A stretch of 23,352 nucleotides of DNA from Thermococcus sp. (GCF_027066465.1 NZ_JAMONU010000192.1:1-23352); one strand, 5' to 3'. Positions 7,139 to 14,561 are shown, counted from the stretch's first letter. The notes: generated by a model not told the origin, from the sequence alone. Numbers and translations are program-made.

Positions 7139-7949
7139 GATGGAAGTCATGGCCAGCATAATGCGCGACCACATCATAAACCTCCTCAGGGAGGGCAAGA
7201 GAATTGACGGTCGCTCCTTTGAGGACTACCGCGACATTGAGATAAAGGTAAACGTCATAGAGAAGGCCGAGGGTTCGGCCTGGGTCAAGCTTGGAAACAC
7301 GCAGGTTCTCGTTGGAATAAAGGTTGACCTCGGCGAGCCTTTTCCGGATTTGCCCGAGAAGGGAGTCATGACGACCAACGTCGAGCTCGTTCCGTTGGCT
7401 TCGCCAACCTTCGAGCCCGGTCCGCCCGACGAGAACGCCATTGAGCTTGCCCGTGTTGTGGACAGGGGGATAAGGGAAAGTGAGGCGGTTGAGCTCGAAA
7501 AGCTCGTCATTGTTCCCGGCAAGCTCGTCAGGGTTATCTTCATCGACGTCCACGTTTTAGACCACGACGGAAACCTCCTCGATGCGAGCGGAATAGGAGC
7601 CATAGCCGCCCTTTTGAGCGCAAGGATTCCAAAAATTGAGTACGATGAAGAAACCGGAGAGGTAAAGATTCTTGACGAGTACGAGCCCCTCCCCGTTAGG
7701 AGAACCCCGATACCTGTTACGTTTGCAAAAATCGGCAACACGATGGTTGTTGACCCCAACCTCGACGAGGAGCGTGTAATGGACGGAAGGCTTACAATAA
7801 CCACCGATGAAAACGGCCACATCTCAGCGGTTCAGAAGGGAGAGGGCGGAAGCTTCAAACTCGAGGAGGTTATGTACGCCGTTGATACAGCCTTCAAGAA
7901 GGCCGAGGAACTCAGGAAAATCGTCCTTGAGGCCGTTGGAAGGGCCTGA
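7131..7949 (+). CDS. rrp42: Exosome complex subunit Rrp42 (RNase PH family, non-catalytic)
   Basis: A 272-residue structural partner of Rrp41 that shapes the RNA and phosphate pocket without being catalytic itself. Visible features are GKRIDGRSFEDYRDIEIKV, EGSAWVKLGNTQVLVGIKV, LVRVIFIDVHVLDHDGNLLD and LPVRRTPIPVTFAKIGN, typical of archaeal Rrp42, and the length fits. The ATG at 7131 overlaps the rrp41 stop by eight bases and is preceded by GGAGGTGA six bases upstream. It is the last gene of the superoperon here: a T-rich tract follows directly, and no ribosomal L37Ae gene follows as I recall in some archaea. Confidence 0.96.
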   Translation: MSEMEVMASIMRDHIINLLREGKRIDGRSFEDYRDIEIKVNVIEKAEGSAWVKLGNTQVLVGIKVDLGEPFPDLPEKGVMTTNVELVPLASPTFEPGPPDENAIELARVVDRGIRESEAVELEKLVIVPGKLVRVIFIDVHVLDHDGNLLDASGIGAIAALLSARIPKIEYDEETGEVKILDEYEPLPVRRTPIPVTFAKIGNTMVVDPNLDEERVMDGRLTITTDENGHISAVQKGEGGSFKLEEVMYAVDTAFKKAEELRKIVLEAVGRA

Positions 7950-7966
7950 TTTTCTCTCTTTTTTCC
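7949..7966 (+). terminator. T-rich terminator after rrp42
   Basis: TTTTCTCTCTTTTTTCC directly after the rrp42 stop is the kind of T-rich tract that ends archaeal transcripts. The next gene starts at 7977 with only its ribosome binding site between, and no TATA box is visible in this gap, so some read-through seems needed to express it. Confidence 0.5.
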
Positions 7967-7976
7967 GGTGGTAGCG

Positions 7977-8258
7977 ATGAATCTCCTAACGGTAACAGCC
8001 GCGATTATATTCTCGGGCTTTGCCGTCAGAACAGTCTATCTGCTCCTCCAAGAGGAAAGGAAGAAGGACCTCCTCCTCACGACGGCACTCTGGGGACTGG
8101 CCCTCTTCGTGTGGGGAGGATACCTCTGGAGCTTAAAGGGACTGAGCGCGCCCGCGCTTGCCGTCGTTTTTTTGGGAATAGTAACCTTCGCACTCTCCCT
8201 AATCGGCCTCTTTGAACTGCGTGAGGAAAACCCGAAAGAGTTTGGGAAAGAGCTATAA
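7977..8258 (+). CDS. Small membrane protein, three transmembrane helices, unknown function
   Basis: Ninety-three residues from the ATG at 7977. GGTGGT at 7967-7972 sets this start; the in-frame GTG at 7968 is part of that site. Three hydrophobic helices lie at about 3-24, 32-52 (LLLTTALWGLALFVWGGYL) and 57-80 (LAVVFLGIVTFALSLIGLF). A charged loop (QEERKKD) sits between the first two, and the tail is charged (REENPKEFGKEL). No catalytic motif or known family is recognised. It sits between the exosome operon and sepF; whether it works with either is unknown. Confidence 0.7.
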   Translation: MNLLTVTAAIIFSGFAVRTVYLLLQEERKKDLLLTTALWGLALFVWGGYLWSLKGLSAPALAVVFLGIVTFALSLIGLFELREENPKEFGKEL

Positions 8259-8266
8259 AGGATTGT

Positions 8267-8278
8267 CCTTAAAATTTA
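8267..8278 (+). promoter_or_regulatory. Putative TATA box of sepF
   Basis: CCTTAAAATTTA lies about 30-40 bases before the chosen sepF ATG, placing the start of transcription near 8298. A further AT-rich GCTTTAAAC at 8282-8290 is too close to the start codon to be preferred. Confidence 0.5.
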
Positions 8279-8307
8279 ACGGCTTTAAACTCGCGGGGGG
8301 AATGAGC

Positions 8308-8703
8308 ATGGGACTGTTTGACAGCCTCAAGAAGAAGGAGGAGAAGCCCAAAGTAAAGATGCCGACGTCAGTTAAGGGGGAGGGAGCACCGAGGCAGGAT
8401 ATTGAGGTAATCCCAATTGAGGAAGACGTCCTGGCCAAGGAGGTTCTGAAGCCTCAAGTAAGGTACATGAAGAAGATAACCGTGACGAGCTACTCCGACC
8501 TTGAGAAGATATCCGAAGAGCTTCATGAGGGCAACATAGTCCTCGTTGACCTAACGCCGCTTGAAAGCAGGCCGGACGTTCTGGAGAAGGTAGCCGAGCA
8601 GATAAAGGGGATGGTGAACGCTCTCGGAGGACAGGCTGCAAAGGTCTGTAAGTACGAAATCAAGCTGATTCTCCTGCCCGGTGACATCAAGATAATGAAG
8701 TGA
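8308..8703 (+). CDS. sepF: Cell division protein SepF (archaeal FtsZ membrane anchor)
   Basis: A 131-residue SepF-family protein. In archaea with FtsZ, SepF binds the membrane and the FtsZ C-terminal tail to anchor the division ring. The N-terminal MGLFDSLKKKEEK looks like the amphipathic membrane-targeting helix, a flexible charged linker runs to about residue 50, and the compact alpha/beta SepF core follows with ITVTSYSDLEKISEEL, NIVLVDLTPLESRPD and AEQIKGMVNALGGQAAKV. The start at 8308 is preferred over the ATG at 8302 because the G-run at 8295-8300 then has normal spacing and the protein begins with the targeting helix. Longer in-frame extensions lack support. Confidence 0.88.
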   Translation: MGLFDSLKKKEEKPKVKMPTSVKGEGAPRQDIEVIPIEEDVLAKEVLKPQVRYMKKITVTSYSDLEKISEELHEGNIVLVDLTPLESRPDVLEKVAEQIKGMVNALGGQAAKVCKYEIKLILLPGDIKIMK

Positions 8704-8717
8704 ACCCCAAACCTTGT

Positions 8718-8727
8718 CTTTATAAAC
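8718..8727 (+). promoter_or_regulatory. Putative TATA box of the ZPR1 gene
   Basis: CTTTATAAAC lies between sepF and the ZPR1 gene, about 32-41 bases before the ATG. It is a good archaeal TATA match with the expected distance, and GGTGAGG follows in the leader. Confidence 0.6.
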
Positions 8728-8758
8728 TGCTCCCGTTTCTATAATTTCGGTGAGGTAG

Positions 8759-9472
8759 ATGGGGGAAGATGAGAAGGTCGAGGTAAAGCCAGAGGTCGGC
8801 GAGGTTCAGGTCATAAACCTCGGTGACTGCCCCATCTGCGGCGGTAAGAACACCCTCAAGGCCATTCAGCACATCCACGAGATTCCCTACTTCGGCAAGG
8901 TCATGGAGAGCACGATAATCTGCGAGAAGTGCGGCTATAGAAACGCAGACGTCATAATACTTGAAGACAGGCCGCCGAAGCTCTACACGGTTAAGGTCGA
9001 GAACGAGAAAGACCTCTTCACCCGCGTTGTGAGAAGCAAGAGCGGGACGATAGAGCTGGAGGAGATAGGCGTCAAGATTGAACCAGGACCGGCCGCAGAA
9101 GGCTTCATCACGAACGTCGAGGGCGTTCTTGAGCGCGTTCGCGAAACGCTCTTGATGGCGAGGGAGTTCCGGAGGCAGGAAGGTGACGAGGAAGCGGTAA
9201 AGAAGGCCGACGAGATACTGCAGTACATCGAGGACGTCAAGGAAGGGAAGAAGCCGCTGACGGTGAAGATAGCCGACCCCCTTGGCAACAGCGCGCTCAT
9301 AGGCGAGAAGGTCAGGAGCAGGCTTTTGACGGAGGAGGAAATCCAGAAGCTGAGCCTCGGGCCGTACCGGATAGTTAACCCGGAGGAGCTTGAGGGGCAG
9401 GAAGAGGCCGAGAAAAATAATAAAAACCCAGGAGAAAACGAAAAAGAGGGAAAAGAGCTCAGTGAGAAATGA
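8759..9472 (+). CDS. ZPR1-family zinc finger protein
   Basis: A 237-residue archaeal ZPR1-domain protein. Eukaryotic ZPR1 binds elongation factor eEF1A and has been linked to its folding; an analogous role with aEF1A is inference. The zinc finger uses CPICGGK (Cys24, Cys27) and CEKCGYR (Cys55, Cys58). The segment between them, ending in IPYFGKVMEST, and the following RNADVI are hallmark ZPR1 sequence. A beta-rich domain follows (SGTIELEEIGVKIEPGP, EGVLERVRETL). The C-terminal 35 residues are low-complexity and charged. It has one ZPR1 unit, whereas eukaryotic proteins have two. Its 3' end overlaps the convergent lipoprotein gene by 14 bases. Confidence 0.9.
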   Translation: MGEDEKVEVKPEVGEVQVINLGDCPICGGKNTLKAIQHIHEIPYFGKVMESTIICEKCGYRNADVIILEDRPPKLYTVKVENEKDLFTRVVRSKSGTIELEEIGVKIEPGPAAEGFITNVEGVLERVRETLLMAREFRRQEGDEEAVKKADEILQYIEDVKEGKKPLTVKIADPLGNSALIGEKVRSRLLTEEEIQKLSLGPYRIVNPEELEGQEEAEKNNKNPGENEKEGKELSEK

Positions 9473-10403
9473 GGACAAAGACCCTGTCCTCGATTCCATT
9501 TACCTCCACGTTTCTTCCGTCGAAGTTGAGTTCAGCTTCCCCGTTCGCGAGTTTCTTATAGTCGTCCATGCTTACCGCGATGACGCTGAAGACGTCGTCG
9601 CCGTTCACGTAGTTGGAGTATTCAAGTATAAATGGCATTCCAAAGGCCATGTCGCCGGCTACGTCCTTGGTGACGTCGCTCACGTCGAGTGAATCGCCGT
9701 TGTCAACGATTTGAATGAAAACGTAGGGCTTGCCAACCTTCGCGACGTCCTCATCGGCCATGTAAATGTTGCCCGTGAGGATGTCAACGTCATCGCTGTC
9801 CGGGTTGAAGGTCATGTGCTTACCGTTGGGCTCGGCCACCATGAGGGTGTACTCGCCGAGGTTGCCCGCGCTCTTGGCCATCTCCACTGCATTTTCGATG
9901 TCGCCACCCAGGTCGGTGTCGTCAACCGCGCCAAAATAGTCGCGCGATTTGACGACGAGGTGGTCATCGTCGGTTTCAAGGTAATAGAACGTCTTGAGGG
10001 GTTCATCGTCGCTGTAGGAGTAGTCAATGTTGACATAGTAGCCGTCTGAGTAGTCTATTTTAACGACGTAGCCGTCGTCGGTTTCGAGAACCTCGTAGGA
10101 GTCATCTGGGACGACCACGACCGCGTCGGTGCTCCCGGTTTCGCTCGTTATGACCTCGATGAGGGGCTCGTCAACGTCCGATACAACGACCCTCATCGTG
10201 TCGAACTTGAGCGTGACGGGCAGGTCGGCGTTGAGCTTGACGTCTTCGGTTGTCTCGGCCGGAGTTTTCTCGGAGCTTTTCTCTGAGAAGGTATCTGTTG
10301 CAGACGGAGTCGAACTGCCTGTTCCAGAGCTCATACACCCGCTTCCCGCGAGAACGAGTCCCACGAGAAGAAACGCCAGAACGTATCTTATCCCAAACCT
10401 CAT
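9459..10403 (-). CDS. Acidic surface lipoprotein of unknown function
   Basis: A 314-residue exported protein. The N-terminus has basic residues, a hydrophobic stretch (VLAFLLVGLVL) and the lipobox LAGSGC with Cys23, so the mature protein is probably lipid-anchored outside the membrane. A Ser/Thr-rich linker (about 24-55) follows. The body is rich in Asp and Tyr and predicted mainly beta, with closely spaced similar strands such as VVKIDYSDGYYVNIDYSYSDD. It has no cysteine after Cys23 and no enzyme motif that I recognise. It could bind metals, a solute or another surface component, but nothing here decides that. It sits alone between a convergent ZPR1 gene and a co-directional ASCH gene, with its own TATA-like element. 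Confidence 0.8.
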   Translation of the reverse strand: MRFGIRYVLAFLLVGLVLAGSGCMSSGTGSSTPSATDTFSEKSSEKTPAETTEDVKLNADLPVTLKFDTMRVVVSDVDEPLIEVITSETGSTDAVVVVPDDSYEVLETDDGYVVKIDYSDGYYVNIDYSYSDDEPLKTFYYLETDDDHLVVKSRDYFGAVDDTDLGGDIENAVEMAKSAGNLGEYTLMVAEPNGKHMTFNPDSDDVDILTGNIYMADEDVAKVGKPYVFIQIVDNGDSLDVSDVTKDVAGDMAFGMPFILEYSNYVNGDDVFSVIAVSMDDYKKLANGEAELNFDGRNVEVNGIEDRVFVLISH

Positions 10404-10447
10404 TCAGAGCACATCCACACTTCGGTAATTAGAAAGTTGAGGAGACA

Positions 10448-10459
10448 AGCTTAAAAAGG
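10448..10459 (-). promoter_or_regulatory. Putative TATA box of the lipoprotein gene
   Basis: On the minus strand CTTTTTAAGCTT lies about 45-55 bases before the lipoprotein ATG. It falls in the 87-base gap after the ASCH gene, so the lipoprotein is probably transcribed independently, with a leader of roughly 25-30 bases. Confidence 0.45.
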
Positions 10460-10490
10460 TTTGCAGGCGCGTTAGGAAGCCCTAAAACCG

Positions 10491-11015
10491 TCAGGGGTAG
10501 AAGTAGTCCCTCGCGAGCAAATCCTCAATCAGGGCCCTGACCCACGGCTTCCTCGTCTTCCTTGAAAGGTGAATTATGCCCTCGACGTGGATTCCGTAGC
10601 GCTCCTTCATCTCCTCCCTGCTCATCGGTTCCTTGAAGAGGAAGGGCCTCTCAATCGTGAAGACGTAGCCGTAGTCCTTGATGTAATTGCTCAGCCAGTT
10701 CTTCCCGTTCTCACCGTGGACGAGGGTTAAACCGCTCGTGTCTTTCGCCATCTCCCAGAGGGTCTCGAGGTCGGCCTTTATCACCTCGCCGACCTCAAAG
10801 CCTCCAGCTATTGTTCCCCTCTGAGTCAGCGTCTGCTCCTCGTGAAGGTTGAGCCTCCTCAGCGTGTCCCTCAGCTCGTAGGGGTTTCCCCGCGCTATGT
10901 AGAGGAACACCAAATCACCTTCGTCGAAGGCCTTCCTCTTCCTGACCTCGACCGTTTTGAGGCCCCTGAATATCAGCTCGGCGTAAACCTGGTGGAGCGC
11001 TATGACGTGCTCCAT
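10491..11015 (-). CDS. ASCH-domain (PUA-like fold) protein
   Basis: A 174-residue protein whose N-terminal half fits the ASCH domain, a PUA-like fold thought to bind RNA or modified bases. The typical opening is present: LHQVYAELIFRGLKTVEVRKR, then a strand that sets the pocket (EGDLVFLYIARGNP) and a later strand with GGFEVGEVIKAD. The C-terminal part (DYGYVFTIERPFLFKEPMS) may complete the barrel, and the tail is basic and helical (RKTRKPWVRALIEDL). GGTGAAAGC precedes the ATG. It is divergent from a small membrane protein gene and likely shares a promoter region. The natural ligand is unknown. Confidence 0.75.
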   Translation of the reverse strand: MEHVIALHQVYAELIFRGLKTVEVRKRKAFDEGDLVFLYIARGNPYELRDTLRRLNLHEEQTLTQRGTIAGGFEVGEVIKADLETLWEMAKDTSGLTLVHGENGKNWLSNYIKDYGYVFTIERPFLFKEPMSREEMKERYGIHVEGIIHLSRKTRKPWVRALIEDLLARDYFYP

Positions 11016-11041
11016 GCTTTCACCGCACCCACTTCTGAAAA

Positions 11042-11055
11042 AAGGTTAAAAACAT
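11042..11055. promoter_or_regulatory. Putative overlapping divergent promoter elements
   Basis: The 72-base gap between the divergent ASCH and membrane-protein genes has one clear AT-rich core, AAGGTTAAAAACAT. Read on the plus strand, GGTTAAAAA lies about 37-45 bases before the ATG at 11088. Read on the minus strand, TTTTTAACC lies about 28-36 bases before the ATG at 11015. One core seems to serve both directions, so the two genes may compete for or share TBP. Confidence 0.45.
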
Positions 11056-11087
11056 TGACTCCTGAACTACGACTAGTGGTGGTATGA

Positions 11088-11498
11088 ATGCCCATTGAGA
11101 AGGTTCGTGTACGGAACGAGCGCCTCTGGAAATGCGGGCTGATTTATCTGGCTTCCTCCATCATTCTCCTTGTGATTGGGCTGAGGGAGAGACGACCGGT
11201 TTACTCTCTGGCGAACGTCTACGTGGCCATTTTCCTTCTCGTCTTGGCGAATCGCCTTCGCGCGCTTAGAATAGACTACAACGGAAAAACGCTCTTCCTG
11301 ATTCCCGATTACGCGACGTCCAAGATTGTCCTCAAAGATTCGAACGGGGGAATTCTCCTAAGGGACCTCTTCCCCCTCTTCGAGGAGAAAACCCTCGAAA
11401 CTCCCTGCGGAACGCTGGAAATCCGCGCAATTAGACATCGCTTTGGCAAAGTGGAGCTCAGAATAAATGCCGAAGGAAAAGAAATCACCCTGCCCTGA
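11088..11498 (+). CDS. Membrane protein with two N-terminal helices and a soluble C-terminal domain, unknown function
   Basis: A 136-residue protein with two hydrophobic helices at about 14-32 (WKCGLIYLASSIILLVIGL) and 40-57 (LANVYVAIFLLVLANRL), joined by a short basic loop (RERRP). A soluble domain of about 78 residues follows, predicted beta-rich (IDYNGKTLFLIPDYATSKIVL, GTLEIRAIRHRFGKVELRI). This layout resembles small membrane-tethered domains, but no family is recognised. GGTGGT lies five bases before the ATG. Its 3' end overlaps that of homoserine dehydrogenase by 14 bases on the opposite strand. Confidence 0.7.
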   Translation: MPIEKVRVRNERLWKCGLIYLASSIILLVIGLRERRPVYSLANVYVAIFLLVLANRLRALRIDYNGKTLFLIPDYATSKIVLKDSNGGILLRDLFPLFEEKTLETPCGTLEIRAIRHRFGKVELRINAEGKEITLP

Positions 11499-12486
11499 GT
11501 TTCAGCGATGCCTTCACGAGGTCGCTCACGACCCCGCTCGCCGTCTCCTTCAGCCCGGCGCCTGCCCCTCTAACAAGAAGCTCTCCCAGAAGGTCGGTCT
11601 CGATTAGGGCAACGTTCTCGTTGCTTGAAACCGCGAGCGGACCGGAGACCTCTTCTGGGGCTACCCTAACGTTGTTTTCCTCGATTGTCGCGACGAGCCT
11701 AATCTTCTTCCCCTTTGCGAGGGCCCTCTTAACTTCGTCAGCCGTAACTTCCGCGATGCCCTTGACGGCAATTTCATCGAAGGTAATCGGCCCGAAGGCA
11801 ACGCAGTGGAGTATAGTCGCCTTGTAGCCGGCGTCAATTCCCAAGATATCTCCGCTTGGGTCGCGCTCTGCTATACCAAGCTCCTGCGCCTGCTTCACTG
11901 CCTTCTCAAAGTCAATCCCCTGCTCCATCCTTGAGAGTATGAAGGTGGTAGTCGCGTTCAGGACGGCCTTTATTCTCCTTACCGTGTCGCCGAGTAGGTT
12001 CTCGCGGAGGAGCCCGATGATTGGCGTCCCGGCCATAACCGTCGCCTCGAAGAGGTACGGAAGACCTCTCCGCTCGGCTTCACCAGTAAGCTCCGCGTAG
12101 TGGAACGCCAGCGGGGGCTTGTTGCTCGTAACGACGGCCTTCCCATCCCTCAGGGCCTCCAAATGCCACTCGTGGGCGTTTCCATCGTTGGTCACGTCAA
12201 TCACAATATCGGCCTCAATCTCCCTCACCGCCTCAGCCGGCGAGAAGCTGTAGACCTCGTAGTCGTTGGTCCAGTCACTGAGCTTTCCAAAGTTCTCCTT
12301 GACGAGGAGGGCCTCCCTCAGGTCAATTCCCTCTGGAAGCCAAATCATCCCGCTCGTGTCGGAGACGCTGACGACCCTGAAGGATAAACCGTACTTCTCC
12401 CGGAAGAAGCGCTCCTTCCCAATCAAAACGCGAGCAACGGCTCTGCCAACGTTGCCGAAGCCGAAGAGTCCAACCCTTACCTCCAT
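11485..12486 (-). CDS. hom: Homoserine dehydrogenase
   Basis: A 333-residue cytosolic enzyme that reduces aspartate semialdehyde to homoserine with NAD(P)H, the branch point to threonine and methionine. The N-terminal Rossmann motif is GLFGFGNVGRAVA (about 7-19). SNKPPLAFHY contains the likely catalytic Lys123. The substrate segment is ERDPSGDILGIDAGYK, with Asp213, Asp218 and Lys222. It is short, with no ACT domain and no aspartokinase fusion, so allosteric threonine control is less likely. The ATG at 12486 is preferred over an adjacent GTG because GGTGGT lies just upstream. No other threonine or methionine pathway gene is in the window. Confidence 0.92.
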   Translation of the reverse strand: MEVRVGLFGFGNVGRAVARVLIGKERFFREKYGLSFRVVSVSDTSGMIWLPEGIDLREALLVKENFGKLSDWTNDYEVYSFSPAEAVREIEADIVIDVTNDGNAHEWHLEALRDGKAVVTSNKPPLAFHYAELTGEAERRGLPYLFEATVMAGTPIIGLLRENLLGDTVRRIKAVLNATTTFILSRMEQGIDFEKAVKQAQELGIAERDPSGDILGIDAGYKATILHCVAFGPITFDEIAVKGIAEVTADEVKRALAKGKKIRLVATIEENNVRVAPEEVSGPLAVSSNENVALIETDLLGELLVRGAGAGLKETASGVVSDLVKASLKLRAG

Positions 12487-12512
12487 CACACCACCGGAGG
12501 AGAAAAGGAGGA

Positions 12513-12524
12513 AAAGCTTAAATC
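12513..12524 (-). promoter_or_regulatory. Putative TATA box of homoserine dehydrogenase
   Basis: On the minus strand GATTTAAGCTTT begins at the stop of the CBS gene and lies about 27-38 bases before the hom ATG. The following T-rich run (CTTTTCCTCCTTTTCTCC) may also end the CBS transcript, so termination and promotion overlap here. Confidence 0.5.
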
Positions 12525-13365
12525 ACTTGTTGAGGATTACCTTGATTATGTCCATGTCCCTGACTATGCCGACGAGCTCGCCCTCGCCCTTTATAACCGG
12601 TAGCTGCTCGATGTGGTGCTGAACCATCTTCTGAGCGACCTCGTAAACGCTCATGTGCGGTGTGGCAACGACGACGTTGGGGTTCATTATCTCGCTAACC
12701 GGCTTCTTGGGAAGCTGAAGTTCGGCCTTCTCGAAGAGGAGCGTCGGGTTGCTCTCCAGAATCCAGTCCTCCTCGCTCGATGCCAGCAATGCAGTCTGCT
12801 TCATGACCCTAATGACTTCCCCATCCTTTAGAAGGTCGGTCTCATCAACCATACCCACTAGGTTCCCGTCGTCGTCTATGACAGGAATCGCCATCGCGTT
12901 GCAGAGGAGGAGCGCCTTCAAGGCCGCCTTAAGGGGCGTTCCGTGCCAGACGACACCGACGTTCCTCTGGTAGTAGGGCTCAATCGTTATGTCCTTGAGC
13001 TTCTCGTTCTCAGCGAGGTAGCGCCTGACGATGTCCCCCACTGTAAGAATCCCTATAGGTTTTCCCTGGTCATCAACGACGACGACACGCCGGTAATCGG
13101 TTTCGAGCATCTTTCTAACGGCCTTCTTCAGGTCATCTTCAGCTCTAACCGTCGGAACGTCTCTCTTGACTAGCATTGCAAGCTGGTCTTCGTCCGGGTT
13201 TATTAGAACGTTCTTGATGCTTATTATCCCGACCAACCTGCCCTCCTTGTTCACGACTGGGAATGCACGAACGTTGTGCTTCTTGAAGAGCTCAAGTGCA
13301 TACTCCCTCGTGGCGGGCAACTGTATTACCACTGGGTTCTTAGTCATCAGGGTCTTGACCCTCAT
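12523..13365 (-). CDS. CBS domain protein with four CBS motifs
   Basis: A 280-residue protein made of four CBS motifs, at about 5-58, 66-120, 130-185 and 222-280. They form two Bateman modules, which commonly bind adenine nucleotides or S-adenosyl ligands and act as energy or metabolite sensors. Each motif shows the pattern of a MTxNPVVI-like opening and a GIIxxxDI-like end: VKTLMTKNPVVIQLP with VGIISIKNVL, PIGILTVGDIV, VGMVDETDLL, and SEIMNPNVVVATP with VGIVRDMDII. No enzymatic or DNA-binding domain is attached, so any target acts in trans. GGTGGT precedes the ATG. It lies between the decarboxylase operon and hom, with its own TATA box, so a shared role is not shown. Confidence 0.88.
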   Translation of the reverse strand: MRVKTLMTKNPVVIQLPATREYALELFKKHNVRAFPVVNKEGRLVGIISIKNVLINPDEDQLAMLVKRDVPTVRAEDDLKKAVRKMLETDYRRVVVVDDQGKPIGILTVGDIVRRYLAENEKLKDITIEPYYQRNVGVVWHGTPLKAALKALLLCNAMAIPVIDDDGNLVGMVDETDLLKDGEVIRVMKQTALLASSEEDWILESNPTLLFEKAELQLPKKPVSEIMNPNVVVATPHMSVYEVAQKMVQHHIEQLPVIKGEGELVGIVRDMDIIKVILNK

Positions 13366-13399
13366 GCTCTACCACCGCTAAGCTAAGGGTCACTCATAC

Positions 13400-13411
13400 T
13401 ATTTAAGGTTT
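13400..13411 (-). promoter_or_regulatory. Putative TATA box of the CBS protein gene
   Basis: On the minus strand AACCTTAAATAG lies about 36-46 bases before the CBS ATG, in the 62-base gap after the decarboxylase beta gene. The T-rich stretch before it (CCCTTTTCCTTT, 13416-13427) could end the upstream operon transcript. Confidence 0.5.
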
Positions 13412-13427
13412 TCAGAAAGGAAAAGGG

Positions 13428-14555
13428 TCAGGCGAGGACGGAGAGGAAGACACCGGCAACCACGGCAGTCCCTATGACCCCGGCCACGTTCGGACCCATG
13501 GCGTGCATGAGTATGAAGTTGCCGGGGTCCTCTTCACTAGCAAGTCTCTGAACGACACGTGCGCTCATTGGAACCGCCGAGACACCGGCCGCTCCAATCA
13601 TCGGGTTTATCTTTCCGCCGGAGAGCCTGCACATGAGCTTTCCAAAGAGCACTCCTCCTGCCGTTGCGCTGGCGAAGGCGACTATACCGAGCCCCAGTAT
13701 CTCAAGGGTCTGAAGCGTGAGGAAGCTCTCGGCGCGCATAGTCGAGCCGACGCCGAGCCCGAGGAATATCGTGACGATGTTCATCAGCTCCTCTTGGGCG
13801 GCCTTGCTAAGCCTCTCGACGACGCCGCTCTCCTTAAAGAGGTTCCCAATCATGAGCATCCCTATAAGCGGTCCGGCACTCGGAACGAGCAGGATTATGA
13901 CGATGCTCGTGATGATAGGAAAGAGAATCTTCTCGCGCTTTGAAACCGGTCTCAGTTGCTTCATCCTGATTCTCCTTTCCTCCTTGCTGGTGAGTGCCTT
14001 TATTACGGGGGGCTGAATCAGCGGGACGAGGCTCATGTAGCTGTAGGCTGCGACCGCAGTGGCTCCAAGAATCTGGGGGGCGAGCTTCGTTGTGATGTAT
14101 ATAGTCGTCGGACCGTCCGCGCCACCTATGATTCCTATGCTGGCCGCCTCGTGGAGGTTGAAGCCGAGCGCTATCGCCGCGAGCATCGCTATGAAAACGC
14201 CTATCTGAGCCGCCGCCCCGAGCAGGGCCGTCTTGGGGTCCGCTATGAGCGGCCCGAAGTCGGTCATTGCCCCAAGGCCGAAGAATATCAGCAGGGGAAC
14301 GACCTCGGTGCTTATGAGGTAGTGGTGAATGAGGTAGAAAAGCCCCGTTGGAGGCTGTGTAATTCCCGTTAGTGGGAGGTTGACTATCACTGCGCTTATG
14401 CCTATAGGAAGGAGGAGGAGCGGCTCCATCCTGTACCTTATCGCAAGGTATACTAAGGTCAGCCCGACGAGTATCATGATGACGTTTCCGACAGTTATGT
14501 GGAATATCCCCATTCCCTTGAAGAACGTTACTATGGCCTCCTCAATTCCCGGCAT
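13428..14555 (-). CDS. Na+-translocating decarboxylase, membrane beta subunit (methylmalonyl-CoA decarboxylase type)
   Basis: A 375-residue integral membrane subunit that decarboxylates carboxybiotin and moves Na+ across the membrane. Many hydrophobic helices are visible. The first conserved motif is IGIIGGADGPTTIYI, whose Asp matches the Na+-binding Asp known in the oxaloacetate decarboxylase beta family. The second is GAAGVSAVPMSARVVQ near the C-terminus, with the conserved Ser and Arg. The length is slightly shorter than bacterial OadB. It is the last gene of a four-gene operon and starts six bases after the biotin-carrier stop, with GGTGATG upstream. Family firm; substrate inferred from the alpha subunit next door. 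Confidence 0.92.
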   Translation of the reverse strand: MPGIEEAIVTFFKGMGIFHITVGNVIMILVGLTLVYLAIRYRMEPLLLLPIGISAVIVNLPLTGITQPPTGLFYLIHHYLISTEVVPLLIFFGLGAMTDFGPLIADPKTALLGAAAQIGVFIAMLAAIALGFNLHEAASIGIIGGADGPTTIYITTKLAPQILGATAVAAYSYMSLVPLIQPPVIKALTSKEERRIRMKQLRPVSKREKILFPIITSIVIILLVPSAGPLIGMLMIGNLFKESGVVERLSKAAQEELMNIVTIFLGLGVGSTMRAESFLTLQTLEILGLGIVAFASATAGGVLFGKLMCRLSGGKINPMIGAAGVSAVPMSARVVQRLASEEDPGNFILMHAMGPNVAGVIGTAVVAGVFLSVLA

Positions 14556-14561
14556 CCTTCA

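Noticed and set aside
8212..8307. Extended SepF start overlapping the preceding membrane protein gene
   Set aside because: No ribosome binding site supports it, a TATA-like element lies within it, and the conserved MGLFDSLKK membrane helix starts at 8308.
10491..11015. Assignment of the ASCH-like gene to DUF365 or the EVE family
   Set aside because: The opening LHQVYAELIFRGLKTVEVRKR fits ASCH better; the pattern I recall for the other families is not seen.
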